Of a stretch of DNA of 64,000 bases, positions 8,614 through 16,786 are shown one piece after another. The stretch's first letter is position 1. Every line of letters starts with the position of its first letter. The stretch covers positions 682,001 to 746,000 of the forward strand of contig NZ_CABPSJ010000002.1 of NCBI RefSeq assembly GCF_902459745.1, in the 5' to 3' direction. The notes beneath the pieces are model-generated. The model was given only the letters and a program-made list of their open reading frames with translations. It did no database searches and was not told the origin of the DNA. The position numbers and the translations under genes are program-made. The DNA is from Pandoraea communis (GTDB lineage Bacteria; Pseudomonadota; Gammaproteobacteria; Burkholderiales; Burkholderiaceae).

Positions 8614-8629
8614 AGCAAGTGGCGTGCCA
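8614..8629 (-). promoter_or_regulatory. Sigma-54 promoter of the nitrate transporter gene
   Basis: On the minus strand the bases read TGGCACGCCACTTGCT, a complete match to the -24/-12 consensus TGGCACG-N4-TTGCW. The predicted start of transcription is near 8603, giving a leader of about 165 nt. Sigma-54 use implies an enhancer-binding activator, most likely NtrC. Confidence 0.88.
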
Positions 8630-8944
8630 TGTGCCGGCACGGCAGGCGCGCATTCCTCGCCAAGCCCCGCAACGCAAGGCCCTGCACCTGATCGATCCGT
8701 CATGGCGGCGTGTCATGCGCAGTGCGCCGCAGCGTGCCTGTCACACCGCCGGTGACACGGCAACGGGCACAATGCCGCATGGCGATGCGGCGGCGCACCA
8801 CATCTGTGCCCGCTCTGACCTGCCCGCTCTGACCTGCCATTACCGAGGGGCTACGCTACAGTTCACCCGCTATCGGTCGTTATTCCCATTCAGGCTGGCC
8901 GCGTTTCCGGCGGTGAGCGACAACAACATTCCTGGACCTCTCGC
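8630..8944. other. Intergenic region upstream of the nitrate transporter promoter
   Basis: There is no convincing gene here. It contains the candidate enhancer dyad, a perfect TGTCAC/GTGACA inverted repeat near 8738-8757, and a short tandem duplication (CCCGCTCTGACCTG twice, about 8809-8836). The rightward CPBP gene starts at 8945. Confidence 0.5.
8794..8810. promoter_or_regulatory. Candidate NtrC enhancer site
   Basis: CGCACCACATCTGTGCC resembles the NtrC dyad TGCACCA-N3-TGGTGCA, with the same spacing but four mismatches. It lies about 165 bp upstream of the sigma-54 promoter, a usual enhancer distance. This is a weak match and is offered as a candidate only. Confidence 0.4.
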
Positions 8945-10753
8945 GTGTACCGCACCCTTCTCTGTCTAGTGGTCGCGGCGCTCGGCTTCTCGCCACTTGC
9001 GCATCTCGACGCCGCACAAGCCACCGCCTCGCCGCCTCAGGGCCTGCTGAACCTCGACGAGACGTCCAAGCAGGTCGACGCCGCCTCTCTCACCCAATAT
9101 CGTCAGATCGTCTCGGACTACACCGCTGCCGTGCGCGCCCGGCCCGACGACGCCGCGCTCGCCATGGCGCGCTGCCGGTTCATGCAGAACTTCTCCTGGT
9201 CGGACGAGTTGCGATGGGCCGGGCAAGCCCAGAACGACCTGGAAGCGTGTCAGCAGAATCTGAAAGCCAGATTTTCGGAGGTACCGGAAGTCGCGCTGTA
9301 TCTGCTACAGGGTGTCTATGGCAAGGCAGCGATTGCGCAGGGCACTGCCCTCCTGCCCACGGCCGGGCGTTGGCCGGAGAAGGATCGCGCGAGTCTGCAT
9401 GCCGCCCTCTCCAGCGCGTATCAGGCGACACAAGACACGCGCAATGCCGGTTTGCAGGCAGTGGAAGCCGCCAGGCTGGCACCGGATACCCCGGTGCTGC
9501 TGAGCGCCGTTCGCTACCTCGCAACGACGGGCAGAAAGGACGAGGCAAAGCGTTTGCTGATGAATGCCCCTGTGCCCAAGACACCATGGGTCGCGAATTC
9601 ATGGATCAATACCGCGCACGACGTACTGCCGGGCACCACGGCGCGCGAGGTGCTGCAGCGCATGCAGAAGGCGGGGTTGAAGGTCGATCCGCACGCGAGT
9701 GCGCGTGCCCTGCTTCAGGCAGGCGACGCGACCGGCGCGCAGCGTGCGCTGGCCGCGTCGCCTCAAGGCGCCAACGAGACACCCCAGAATCGCGCCCTTC
9801 GCCTGCAGGTCGGTCTCGCCGCCGGCGATGTCAAGGCGACGGAAGCCGCCCTCCAGGCATCGCTCGAACACGAGAAGGGCAACCTCTGGCCGCTCTCCCA
9901 ATCGTATGGGGTGCTGCTAACGATAGAACCCGCCGCAGCGTTTCGACTGGTCTTCCTCTCACTGTTGGCCACGCTCGTCGGCAGCGTGCTCCTCGTCGCC
10001 CTGTCGCCGGGCCTGCTGATGTTCCCCGTGCACTATGTCGGCACCGTACGCGCGCGCAAGGGACGCCCGACCGCTCCGCTGTTCGACGGCATCGGTCTGC
10101 GCCACGCCTGGTATGGTCTGGCGGCGCTCTGCGTGATCACGGGGATCGTGCCCGTCCTCATGGTGGGGCAATTCACGCTGCGGGTCGGTAACAACATGCC
10201 GCTGCTGGAGCCCAGGCTCGCCATCGCGCACGCCGTGACGCTCGGCGTCATCGCGCTTGCCCTGTGCGCGACGCTATGGCGCTTTGGCTGGCGCCAGTGG
10301 CTCGGCACCGGCAAGTGGAAGGCGAGATGGTTCATCTGGCCCGTCATCCTCGTCGCGCTCGCTGCGCTCGGTGGCTGGTTGGCCGCGCGCCACGGGCCGG
10401 CTGGCGGGCAGGTGCCTCAATGGGCCGAGGGGATCGCACGCGGTGCGGCGCAACTGGGCGGTACGTGGCTCGCCCTGTTGCTGCTTGCCGTCGCGGTGCC
10501 GATTGTCGAGGAATTCGTCTTCCGCGGCTGTCTGCTGGGCGGCCTGACGCGTCATATGAGCTTCTTCGCCTCGAACCTGTGGCAAGCGGCGATCTTCGCT
10601 GCCGTTCACGTCGACGCCCGGCGTTTCCTCTTCTATCTACTGATCGGGCTTACGGCCGGTTGGCTGGCGAAGAAAACACGCGGCCTCGCCGCCCCCATCG
10701 TGCTGCACGCGGCAATCAATACGATTTTCGTCGTGCTAGTGCTGTCCCGTTAA
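8945..10753 (+). CDS. CPBP-family intramembrane metalloprotease with TPR-like N-terminal region
   Basis: The 602-residue protein starts at GTG 8945 with a signal-like hydrophobic stretch. A helical, alanine-rich, TPR-like exported region fills about residues 30-330. Multiple membrane helices follow. The CPBP/CAAX-protease motifs are at the C terminus: EEFVFRG (about residue 522), FAAVHVDARR, and HAAIN, which supply the glutamates, histidines and asparagine of the metal site. Such proteins cleave within membranes, but the substrate is unknown. The long soluble front half is unusual for the family and could recruit a substrate. It is followed by the DUF1345 gene. Confidence 0.85.
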   Translation: MYRTLLCLVVAALGFSPLAHLDAAQATASPPQGLLNLDETSKQVDAASLTQYRQIVSDYTAAVRARPDDAALAMARCRFMQNFSWSDELRWAGQAQNDLEACQQNLKARFSEVPEVALYLLQGVYGKAAIAQGTALLPTAGRWPEKDRASLHAALSSAYQATQDTRNAGLQAVEAARLAPDTPVLLSAVRYLATTGRKDEAKRLLMNAPVPKTPWVANSWINTAHDVLPGTTAREVLQRMQKAGLKVDPHASARALLQAGDATGAQRALAASPQGANETPQNRALRLQVGLAAGDVKATEAALQASLEHEKGNLWPLSQSYGVLLTIEPAAAFRLVFLSLLATLVGSVLLVALSPGLLMFPVHYVGTVRARKGRPTAPLFDGIGLRHAWYGLAALCVITGIVPVLMVGQFTLRVGNNMPLLEPRLAIAHAVTLGVIALALCATLWRFGWRQWLGTGKWKARWFIWPVILVALAALGGWLAARHGPAGGQVPQWAEGIARGAAQLGGTWLALLLLAVAVPIVEEFVFRGCLLGGLTRHMSFFASNLWQAAIFAAVHVDARRFLFYLLIGLTAGWLAKKTRGLAAPIVLHAAINTIFVVLVLSR

Positions 10754-10816
10754 TCGGGCAAGTGACGGCGTTGGTGGATAATCGAACCGCCCGCCGTCAC
10801 CGTTCGGACATCTTTC

Positions 10817-11488
10817 ATGAATGCCAAGCTCTTCCCGCATCTGGTTCGCTTCCACCCTCGATTGCTCATTGCCATCGTCGTTGGCGTCATTGCCGGTCTG
10901 TTCGTTCAGATTGTCGTGAAAGGCGAGCCCAGTGCCGTCACGCGCACACTGATCGGCTGGAACGCGGGCGCCTGGTCTTATCTCGCGATGATCTGGCTCA
11001 TGATGGTCACCGCGCCCAAACGCAGCATCGAGCGCTTCGCCGAACAAGAAGACCAGAGCGCCGCCGTCGTGCTCAGCGTAGTCAGCCTGTCGGCCATTGC
11101 GAGTGTGGCCGCCATCGTCCACATTCTTGCCGGGGCCAAATCCGGCATCCCGCACCAGACATCCGAACATGTCCTGTTCGCCGCAACCACACTCATCGCC
11201 GGCTGGTTTCTCGTGCCGACGATCTACACGCTGCACTACGCACGGCTGTACTTCACGGACACGGAATCGCCCTATGCACTGGCATGGCCCGACCGCGACT
11301 GCGATCCGGACTACTGGGACTTCCTTTACTTCTCGTTCACCATCGCCGTGGCGTCGCAGACCGCCGACGTTGCGCTGAAATCGCGCCGCATGCGACGCGC
11401 CGCGCTCGCACAGGCGATCCTCTCGTTCTTCTTCAATCTGGCCGTACTCGGGCTGTCGATCAATATCGGCGCCGGACTGCTCAGCTAA
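10817..11488 (+). CDS. DUF1345 family membrane protein
   Basis: This 223-residue protein has about five membrane helices and the DUF1345 core motif DFLYFSFTIAVASQTAD near residue 172. The function of the family is unknown. The spacer to the CPBP gene is 63 bp, so co-transcription is possible. Confidence 0.85.
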   Translation: MNAKLFPHLVRFHPRLLIAIVVGVIAGLFVQIVVKGEPSAVTRTLIGWNAGAWSYLAMIWLMMVTAPKRSIERFAEQEDQSAAVVLSVVSLSAIASVAAIVHILAGAKSGIPHQTSEHVLFAATTLIAGWFLVPTIYTLHYARLYFTDTESPYALAWPDRDCDPDYWDFLYFSFTIAVASQTADVALKSRRMRRAALAQAILSFFFNLAVLGLSINIGAGLLS

Positions 11489-11659
11489 GACACGGCCCTC
11501 GCGGCACCGCGCCCCCGTGTGACATGACGTCGCACGGGACGCCCACATAAATCCCTTGAAAAACATACAAGTAGCGCCGATCGACAGCCTCTCGCATGCC
11601 GCGTCAATGCGCCACATGTGACGACTTGTCACGCGTGCTGCAACGCAGCAACCTCTAAC

Positions 11660-11726
11660 ATGCATGCAAACAAATGGCGCTTTATAAATATTGACGCCAT
11701 ACAAGACAGGGTTAATTTGCATACAT
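11660..11726. promoter_or_regulatory. Promoter region and inverted repeat upstream of cioA
   Basis: ATGCATGCAAA (11660-11670) and TTTGCATACAT (11716-11726) form an inverted repeat with one mismatch. They flank a TTGACG box (11691-11696) and a TAATTT box (11713-11718) spaced 16 bp apart. This could be a regulated sigma-70 promoter. The implied start is close to the ATG at 11737, leaving a very short leader. No regulator can be assigned. Confidence 0.45.
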
Positions 11727-11736
11727 AGAGCGCCAC

Positions 11737-13182
11737 ATGACTGCCGTTCCGGAAGCCCTCGACCTCGCACGCCTGCAATTCGCGTTCACGGTCTCGTTTC
11801 ACATCGTTTTCCCCGCTGTCTCCATCGGTCTGGCGAGTTTCATCGCCGTTCTCGAAGGTCTCTGGCTCAAAACACGTCAGCAGCACTATCTCGATCTCTG
11901 CCGCTTCTGGTCGAAGGCCTTTGCCGTCTGTTTCGGCATGGGCGTGGTCTCAGGCGTGGTGATGGCCTACCAGTTCGGCACCAACTGGTCGGGCTTTTCG
12001 AGCTTCGCCGGTGCGGTCACGGGTCCGCTGCTCGCCTACGAGGTGATGACGGCGTTCTTCCTCGAAGCCGGTTTCCTCGGCATCATGCTGTTCGGCTGGA
12101 ATCGCGTGAGTCCGCGTGCACACTTCGCCGCGACCTTGTGTGTGGCCATCGGCACGCTGATTTCGACGTTCTGGATCCTCGCGTCGAATAGTTGGATGCA
12201 AACGCCGCAAGGCTACGAAATCGTCGACGGCCGCGTGGTCGTGTTGTCGTGGTGGGACGTGATCTTCAACCCGTCCTTCCCGTATCGACTGGCGCACATG
12301 AGCATCGCCGCGTTCGTGGTGGCCGCGCTGGTCGTGGCGGGCACCGCCGCCTGGCATCTCTTGCGCGGCCGTCGCGATCCGGCCGTCAAGACGATGTTCT
12401 CGATGGCCATGTGGCTGCTGCTGATCTTCGCGCCGTTGCAAGCCGTCGTGGGCGATTTTCACGGGTTGAACACGCGGGAGCATCAGCCCGCCAAGCTCGC
12501 CGCCATCGAGGGGCTTTGGGAGACGAAGACCGGTGGCACCCCGCTCAACCTGTTCGGCTGGCCCGACATGGAGGCCGAAACCACACGCTACGCGCTCGAA
12601 ATACCGCATCTGGGCAGCCTCATCCTCACGCATAGCTGGGACGGCGAGATTCGCGGCCTGAAGGCGTTTCCGAAGGACGAACGCCCCAACGTGCCGTTGG
12701 TGTTCTGGAGCTTTCGCATCATGGTCGGCCTTGGCCTGGCGATGATCGCCGCAGCACTCGCCTCAGTGTGGCTGCGCCGTCGCGGCACGCTCTTCACATC
12801 GCGCAGCTTCGCCCGCACCATGCTCGTGCTCTCGCCGACCGGCTTCGTAGCCCTGCTCGCCGGCTGGGTCACCACCGAGGCCGGGCGCCAGCCGTGGGTC
12901 GTCTACGGGGTGATGCGCACCGCGCATGCCCTATCGCCTGTCAGCGCCCAACAGGTGCAGGTCTCGCTGCTGATTCTGGTGCTGGCCTACTTTCTGGTGT
13001 TCGGCACCGGCGTGTATTACCTGCTGAAGATTCTGCGCAGCGGCCCGGTACTGCCCGGCGATCCGTCGACGGCCTCCGGCAACGGCCATGCGCCGCACGA
13101 CGCACACCTCGTGCCGCAAACTGCGCCAGCCCTGTCGGGCCTGTCCGGACGGATGGATACCGACCGAGCGCACGCGACCTGA
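11737..13182 (+). CDS. cioA: Cytochrome bd-type (cyanide-insensitive) quinol oxidase subunit I
   Basis: The 481-residue, nine-helix subunit binds the hemes and the quinol of a bd-type terminal oxidase. The N-terminal SFHIVFP contains the heme b595 histidine. Motifs typical of subunit I follow, including YQFGTNW and GRQPW. The quinol-binding Q-loop is short, as in the CIO subfamily rather than in E. coli CydA. The oxidase reduces oxygen to water without pumping protons. Subunit II and a small DUF2474 protein follow in one operon. Confidence 0.95.
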   Translation: MTAVPEALDLARLQFAFTVSFHIVFPAVSIGLASFIAVLEGLWLKTRQQHYLDLCRFWSKAFAVCFGMGVVSGVVMAYQFGTNWSGFSSFAGAVTGPLLAYEVMTAFFLEAGFLGIMLFGWNRVSPRAHFAATLCVAIGTLISTFWILASNSWMQTPQGYEIVDGRVVVLSWWDVIFNPSFPYRLAHMSIAAFVVAALVVAGTAAWHLLRGRRDPAVKTMFSMAMWLLLIFAPLQAVVGDFHGLNTREHQPAKLAAIEGLWETKTGGTPLNLFGWPDMEAETTRYALEIPHLGSLILTHSWDGEIRGLKAFPKDERPNVPLVFWSFRIMVGLGLAMIAAALASVWLRRRGTLFTSRSFARTMLVLSPTGFVALLAGWVTTEAGRQPWVVYGVMRTAHALSPVSAQQVQVSLLILVLAYFLVFGTGVYYLLKILRSGPVLPGDPSTASGNGHAPHDAHLVPQTAPALSGLSGRMDTDRAHAT

Positions 13183-13220
13183 TCGTCGCCCGACACGACA
13201 TCGACCTTAGCGAGAATTTC

Positions 13221-14219
13221 ATGGATCTGATCTTAGCCTGGGCCGCCATCATTGCCCTCGGCCTGTTTCTGTACGTGGTGCTCGACGGTTTCGACCTCGG
13301 CATCGGCATTCTCTTTCCGTTCTTCCCCGATGCGCGCGAACGCGACACGATGATGAACTCCGTCGCCCCGGTCTGGGACGGCAACGAGACTTGGCTCGTG
13401 CTCGGCGGCGCCGGCTTGCTCGCCGCGTTTCCAATGGCCTACTCGGTTTTGCTCTCGGCGCTGTATCTGCCGCTCGTGTTCATGCTGGTGTGCCTGATCT
13501 TTCGCGGCGTAGCGTTCGAGATTCGCGGCAAGTCACGCCGCACCCGGCAGTGGTGGGATCTGGCTTTCATCGGCGGCTCGGCCGGGGCGACGTTCTTTCA
13601 GGGCGTTTCAATCGGTGCGTATCTGTCCGGCATTCCGGTGGAGAACGGCCAGTTCGCGGGAGACGCTTTTGCCTGGGTCACAGCCTTCAATCTGTTCACC
13701 GGCCTGGGCCTGCTCGTGACGTATGCGTTGCTCGGCGCATGCTGGCTGATCGGCAAGACCGAGGGCGATTTGCAGCGCCGCATGCGTGTGCTCGCCTGGC
13801 CGCTAACGCTGGCGCTCGTGGCGACCATGGCCATCGTCTCGCTGTGGACACCGCTGCAACTGCCACTCGTGGCCGAGCGCTGGTTCGACGACCAGTGGTT
13901 CTGGCGATGCCTGCCGGTGCCGTTCCTCGTCGGGGGCGCCACGCTCGCCATGCGCCGGGTGCTGCGCCGTGCACACGACGCGACACCGTTCTGGCTCGCC
14001 ATCGGCCTCGTGTTTCTCGGCTACAGCGGTCTGCTCATCAGCGCCTATCCCTATGCGATTCTGCCCGGCATCACGCTCCGGGACGCCGCCGCGCCGCATT
14101 CGAGTCTGTCGTTCTCGCTATGGGGTGCGGCCTTCATCATTCCGGTGATCATCGCCTACACGATGCTGGCCTACTGGGTATTCCGCGGCAAGGTGACTCA
14201 CGATGCGTACCATCACTGA
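13221..14219 (+). CDS. cioB: Cytochrome bd-type quinol oxidase subunit II
   Basis: This is the 332-residue partner of subunit I. The N terminus shows the family pattern LDGFDLGIGILFPF, followed by WDGNETWLVLGGAGLLAAFP. Eight membrane helices are expected. The start at 13221 is 38 bp after the cioA stop and avoids a long N-terminal extension without family similarity. Its 3' end overlaps the start of the DUF2474 gene by 17 bp. Confidence 0.95.
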   Translation: MDLILAWAAIIALGLFLYVVLDGFDLGIGILFPFFPDARERDTMMNSVAPVWDGNETWLVLGGAGLLAAFPMAYSVLLSALYLPLVFMLVCLIFRGVAFEIRGKSRRTRQWWDLAFIGGSAGATFFQGVSIGAYLSGIPVENGQFAGDAFAWVTAFNLFTGLGLLVTYALLGACWLIGKTEGDLQRRMRVLAWPLTLALVATMAIVSLWTPLQLPLVAERWFDDQWFWRCLPVPFLVGGATLAMRRVLRRAHDATPFWLAIGLVFLGYSGLLISAYPYAILPGITLRDAAAPHSSLSFSLWGAAFIIPVIIAYTMLAYWVFRGKVTHDAYHH

Positions 14220-14388
14220 TCTCGTTCGCCCCGCAGCGCGCAGGCAGCGCGAACGGGCTGTCGTACGCAGCCCGTGGCAGCAGACCCTGATTCGCTGGGG
14301 GTGGTTTATCGCCCTATGGTGTGCCGGTGTAGCGGGCACGGCACTGCTTGCACTACCATTCAAACTCATCATTGCATCTGCCAAATAG
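14203..14388 (+). CDS. DUF2474 small membrane protein, putative third subunit of the bd oxidase
   Basis: This 61-residue protein has a basic N-terminal half and one membrane helix with the pattern RWGWFIALWCAGVAG. DUF2474 proteins are found next to cioAB and are thought to act as small accessory subunits, by analogy to CydX. The gene starts inside the 3' end of cioB, consistent with translational coupling. Confidence 0.85.
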   Translation: MRTITDLVRPAARRQRERAVVRSPWQQTLIRWGWFIALWCAGVAGTALLALPFKLIIASAK

Positions 14389-14399
14389 GAGGCACGCTT

Positions 14400-14963
14400 A
14401 TGAAATGGCTTTCATCCACAGGCGCGACGTGCGCGGCAAGCGTGGCGGCTGTCGCGATGGCGCTCGCCGCAGGTACGGCGCGGGCCGAAGGCATGAGCGT
14501 CTCGTCGAGCGCGTTTGCGGACGGCGGCCTGCTGCCCGCGATTCATGCCGGACTGGGCGAGTGCGGCGGGAAGAATGTCAGTCCGCCTGTCGAATGGAAG
14601 AATCTGCCCCAAGCCACGCACAGCGTGGTCGTCACAATGAAGGACCCCGACGGTGCGAAGGGCGGCGGTGTCGTGCATTGGGTCGCCTACAACATTCCGG
14701 CCACGGTCTCGTCGCTCGCCGCTGGCGCGGGTAACGAAACCGGACGGCAGGTCACCGTCGGCAAGAACGTCAGCGGCGCGATGGCCTATCGGGGCGCTTG
14801 CCCGCCAGTCGGCGATACACCGCATCACTACATCATCACGGTAACGGCAACCGATATCGAACCGGGTCAGTTGCCGGCAGGGCTCGACGCCAACGGGCTT
14901 TCCGCCGCGCTCGCCGGTCATACGCTGAACGGCTCGACCATCGTGGCGCGCTACGGCCGGTAA
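14400..14963 (+). CDS. YbhB/YbcL-type PEBP family protein, exported
   Basis: The 187-residue protein has a signal peptide (cleavage expected after the ARA near residue 29). A phosphatidylethanolamine-binding-protein fold follows, with the motifs KNVSPPVEW, KDPDGAKGGGVVHWVAYNIP and YRGACPPVGDTPHHY. The bacterial role is not settled. A strong AGGAGG lies at 14387-14392. It follows DUF2474 by 11 bp and probably shares the cio transcript, which ends at the next terminator. Confidence 0.9.
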   Translation: MKWLSSTGATCAASVAAVAMALAAGTARAEGMSVSSSAFADGGLLPAIHAGLGECGGKNVSPPVEWKNLPQATHSVVVTMKDPDGAKGGGVVHWVAYNIPATVSSLAAGAGNETGRQVTVGKNVSGAMAYRGACPPVGDTPHHYIITVTATDIEPGQLPAGLDANGLSAALAGHTLNGSTIVARYGR

Positions 14964-14991
14964 GCCGGTCGAACGCCCCGACACGCCACAA

Positions 14992-15033
14992 AGAAAAAGC
15001 GCCGGCAGGGAGTGTCCCGCCGGCGCTTTTTCT
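14992..15033. terminator. Bidirectional intrinsic terminator between the PEBP gene and folE
   Basis: The perfect 15-bp inverted repeat AGAAAAAGCGCCGGC / GCCGGCGCTTTTTCT has an inner GGGA/TCCC pair. The A-run and T-run flanks let it stop transcription from both convergent genes. Confidence 0.92.
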
Positions 15034-15054
15034 TATCCGCTTACCGCTGCGCGA

Positions 15055-15621
15055 TCAATTGTCGCGAGCGAGCGCGAGGAACTCGGTGCGCAACGCCAGA
15101 TTGGGCTGCAACTCGCCAAGCATCGAAGACGTCACCGTCTCCTCACCCGCCGTGCGAATGCCACGGCTTTCCATGCACATGTGACGGCACGACACCACCA
15201 CACCGACGGCCTTCGGTTGCAGATGCGTCATCAGCGCTTCGGCGATCTGCGTCGTCAGACGCTCCTGCACTTGCAAGCGGCGGGCGAAGCAGTCGACCAG
15301 ACGCGTGAGCTTCGACAATCCGACGATCTTGCCATTGGGCAGATAGCCGATCGTCGCCTTGCCGAAGAACGGTGCGAGATGGTGCTCGCAATGACTATAG
15401 ACAGGGATGCCGCGCACGACGATCAATTCGTTGTACTGCTCCGCCCCGTCTTCGAAAACCTTGAGTACTTCGGCCGGATCCTGAGCATAGCCGGCCGTCC
15501 ATTGACGCCATGCTTTTTGCACACGCGACGGCGTTTCGTGCAGGCCGGGGCGGTTCGGGTCTTCGCCGATGTGTTTCAGGAATCGCTTCCAGTCGTTTTC
15601 GTCGAACGTGTCGTGAGACAT
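15055..15621 (-). CDS. folE: GTP cyclohydrolase I
   Basis: This 188-residue enzyme makes 7,8-dihydroneopterin triphosphate from GTP, the first step of folate (pteridine) synthesis. The zinc and active-site motifs are visible: YSHCEHHLAPF, the KIVGLSKLTRLVDCFARRLQ helix, and VVSCRHMCM. The start at 15621 has AGGAG about 12 bp upstream. It is a single gene ended by a shared terminator. Confidence 0.96.
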   Translation of the reverse strand: MSHDTFDENDWKRFLKHIGEDPNRPGLHETPSRVQKAWRQWTAGYAQDPAEVLKVFEDGAEQYNELIVVRGIPVYSHCEHHLAPFFGKATIGYLPNGKIVGLSKLTRLVDCFARRLQVQERLTTQIAEALMTHLQPKAVGVVVSCRHMCMESRGIRTAGEETVTSSMLGELQPNLALRTEFLALARDN

Positions 15622-15820
15622 ATCAATCAAGCTCCTTGCATGAAGTCCGGTGCGCTGCGCCGCTACGGCTCGCGCGCCCCGTGCGCTGCCGGACATGTGC
15701 GCACACAATAGCAGAGAGTCCCCGTGCGCGCATGGCGCTCACCCCGATTGCCCCGGATTGATCGCTCCGGCGCTTTTGCGCTAAGGTGGCAGCGGACAAC
15801 CGCAACGCACGAGGCGTGTC

Positions 15821-16786
15821 ATGCAGGCATACACTCGCATGTGCACTACCGCGACGACCCTTGCCGTCACGGCCGCGCTGGCCGGCTGTGGCGATCATGG
15901 CCCCGCGCCATGGCAAGGCTATGTAGAAGGCGAGTTTGTCTATGTCGCCTCCTCGCAGGCCGGAACGCTTCAGACCCTGTCGGTCCGGCGCGGCCAGCAG
16001 GTCAAGGCGGGCGACGCCCTTTTCGATCTCGAATCCACGTTCGAGCTTGCCGCGCAAGCCCACGCGCGCAAGACGCTCGCCAGCGCCGAAGCGCAATTGC
16101 GCGATCTCGACACCGGCAAACGTCCCGACGAAATCGCGGTATCGGCCGCGCAACTCAAGCAGGCCATCGCCGTGCGCGACAAGTCGATCGCCCAGTTCGA
16201 CCGCGATCAGGCGCAATACGCCGCAGGCGGCATTTCCCGCGAGCAACTCGACGCCAGCCGTGCCGATGCACGCAGCAGCACCGCGCACGTACAGGAACTG
16301 CAAAGCAGCCTCGCTGTGGCGAGGCTGCCGGGCCGCGAAGCTCAGCGGCAAGCCCAGGCAGCGCAAGTCGACGCGGCGCGTGCCTCGCTTGCGCAGGCCG
16401 ATTGGCAGCTCGCGCAGAAGCACCCGGGGGCGAGTGCTGCCGGGCACGTGTACGACACGATGTATCGCGTTGGCGAATGGGTTGCGGCAGGCAGCCCCGT
16501 GCTGCGGCTGCTGCCGCCGGGGAACATCAAGGTCCGCTTCTTCGTGCCGGAGACCGTGCTGGGCAGCCTGAGTGCCGGGCAAACGGTGCATATTGCCTGC
16601 GACGGATGCGGCGCAGGTGTCGACGCCCGCATCACCTATGTCGCCCATCAGGCGGAGTACACGCCACCGGTCATCTACAGCAACGACACGCGCGACAAGC
16701 TCGTCTATATGATCGAAGCCCGCCCCGCCCCGGCAGACGCCGCCAAGCTCAATCCGGGACAGCCGGTGCAGGTGACGCGCCCATGA
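15821..16786 (+). CDS. HlyD/EmrA-type periplasmic adaptor lipoprotein
   Basis: The 321-residue protein has a lipobox (AALAGC, Cys23). A short lipoyl-like beta segment with GTLQTLSVRRGQQVKAGDALF follows, then a helical hairpin (about residues 80-185) and a C-terminal beta-barrel. It would link an inner-membrane ABC exporter to an outer-membrane channel. It is the first gene of a four-gene export operon similar in order to E. coli ybhGFSR but with one permease. Its stop overlaps the ATPase start (ATGA). Confidence 0.9.
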   Translation: MQAYTRMCTTATTLAVTAALAGCGDHGPAPWQGYVEGEFVYVASSQAGTLQTLSVRRGQQVKAGDALFDLESTFELAAQAHARKTLASAEAQLRDLDTGKRPDEIAVSAAQLKQAIAVRDKSIAQFDRDQAQYAAGGISREQLDASRADARSSTAHVQELQSSLAVARLPGREAQRQAQAAQVDAARASLAQADWQLAQKHPGASAAGHVYDTMYRVGEWVAAGSPVLRLLPPGNIKVRFFVPETVLGSLSAGQTVHIACDGCGAGVDARITYVAHQAEYTPPVIYSNDTRDKLVYMIEARPAPADAAKLNPGQPVQVTRP

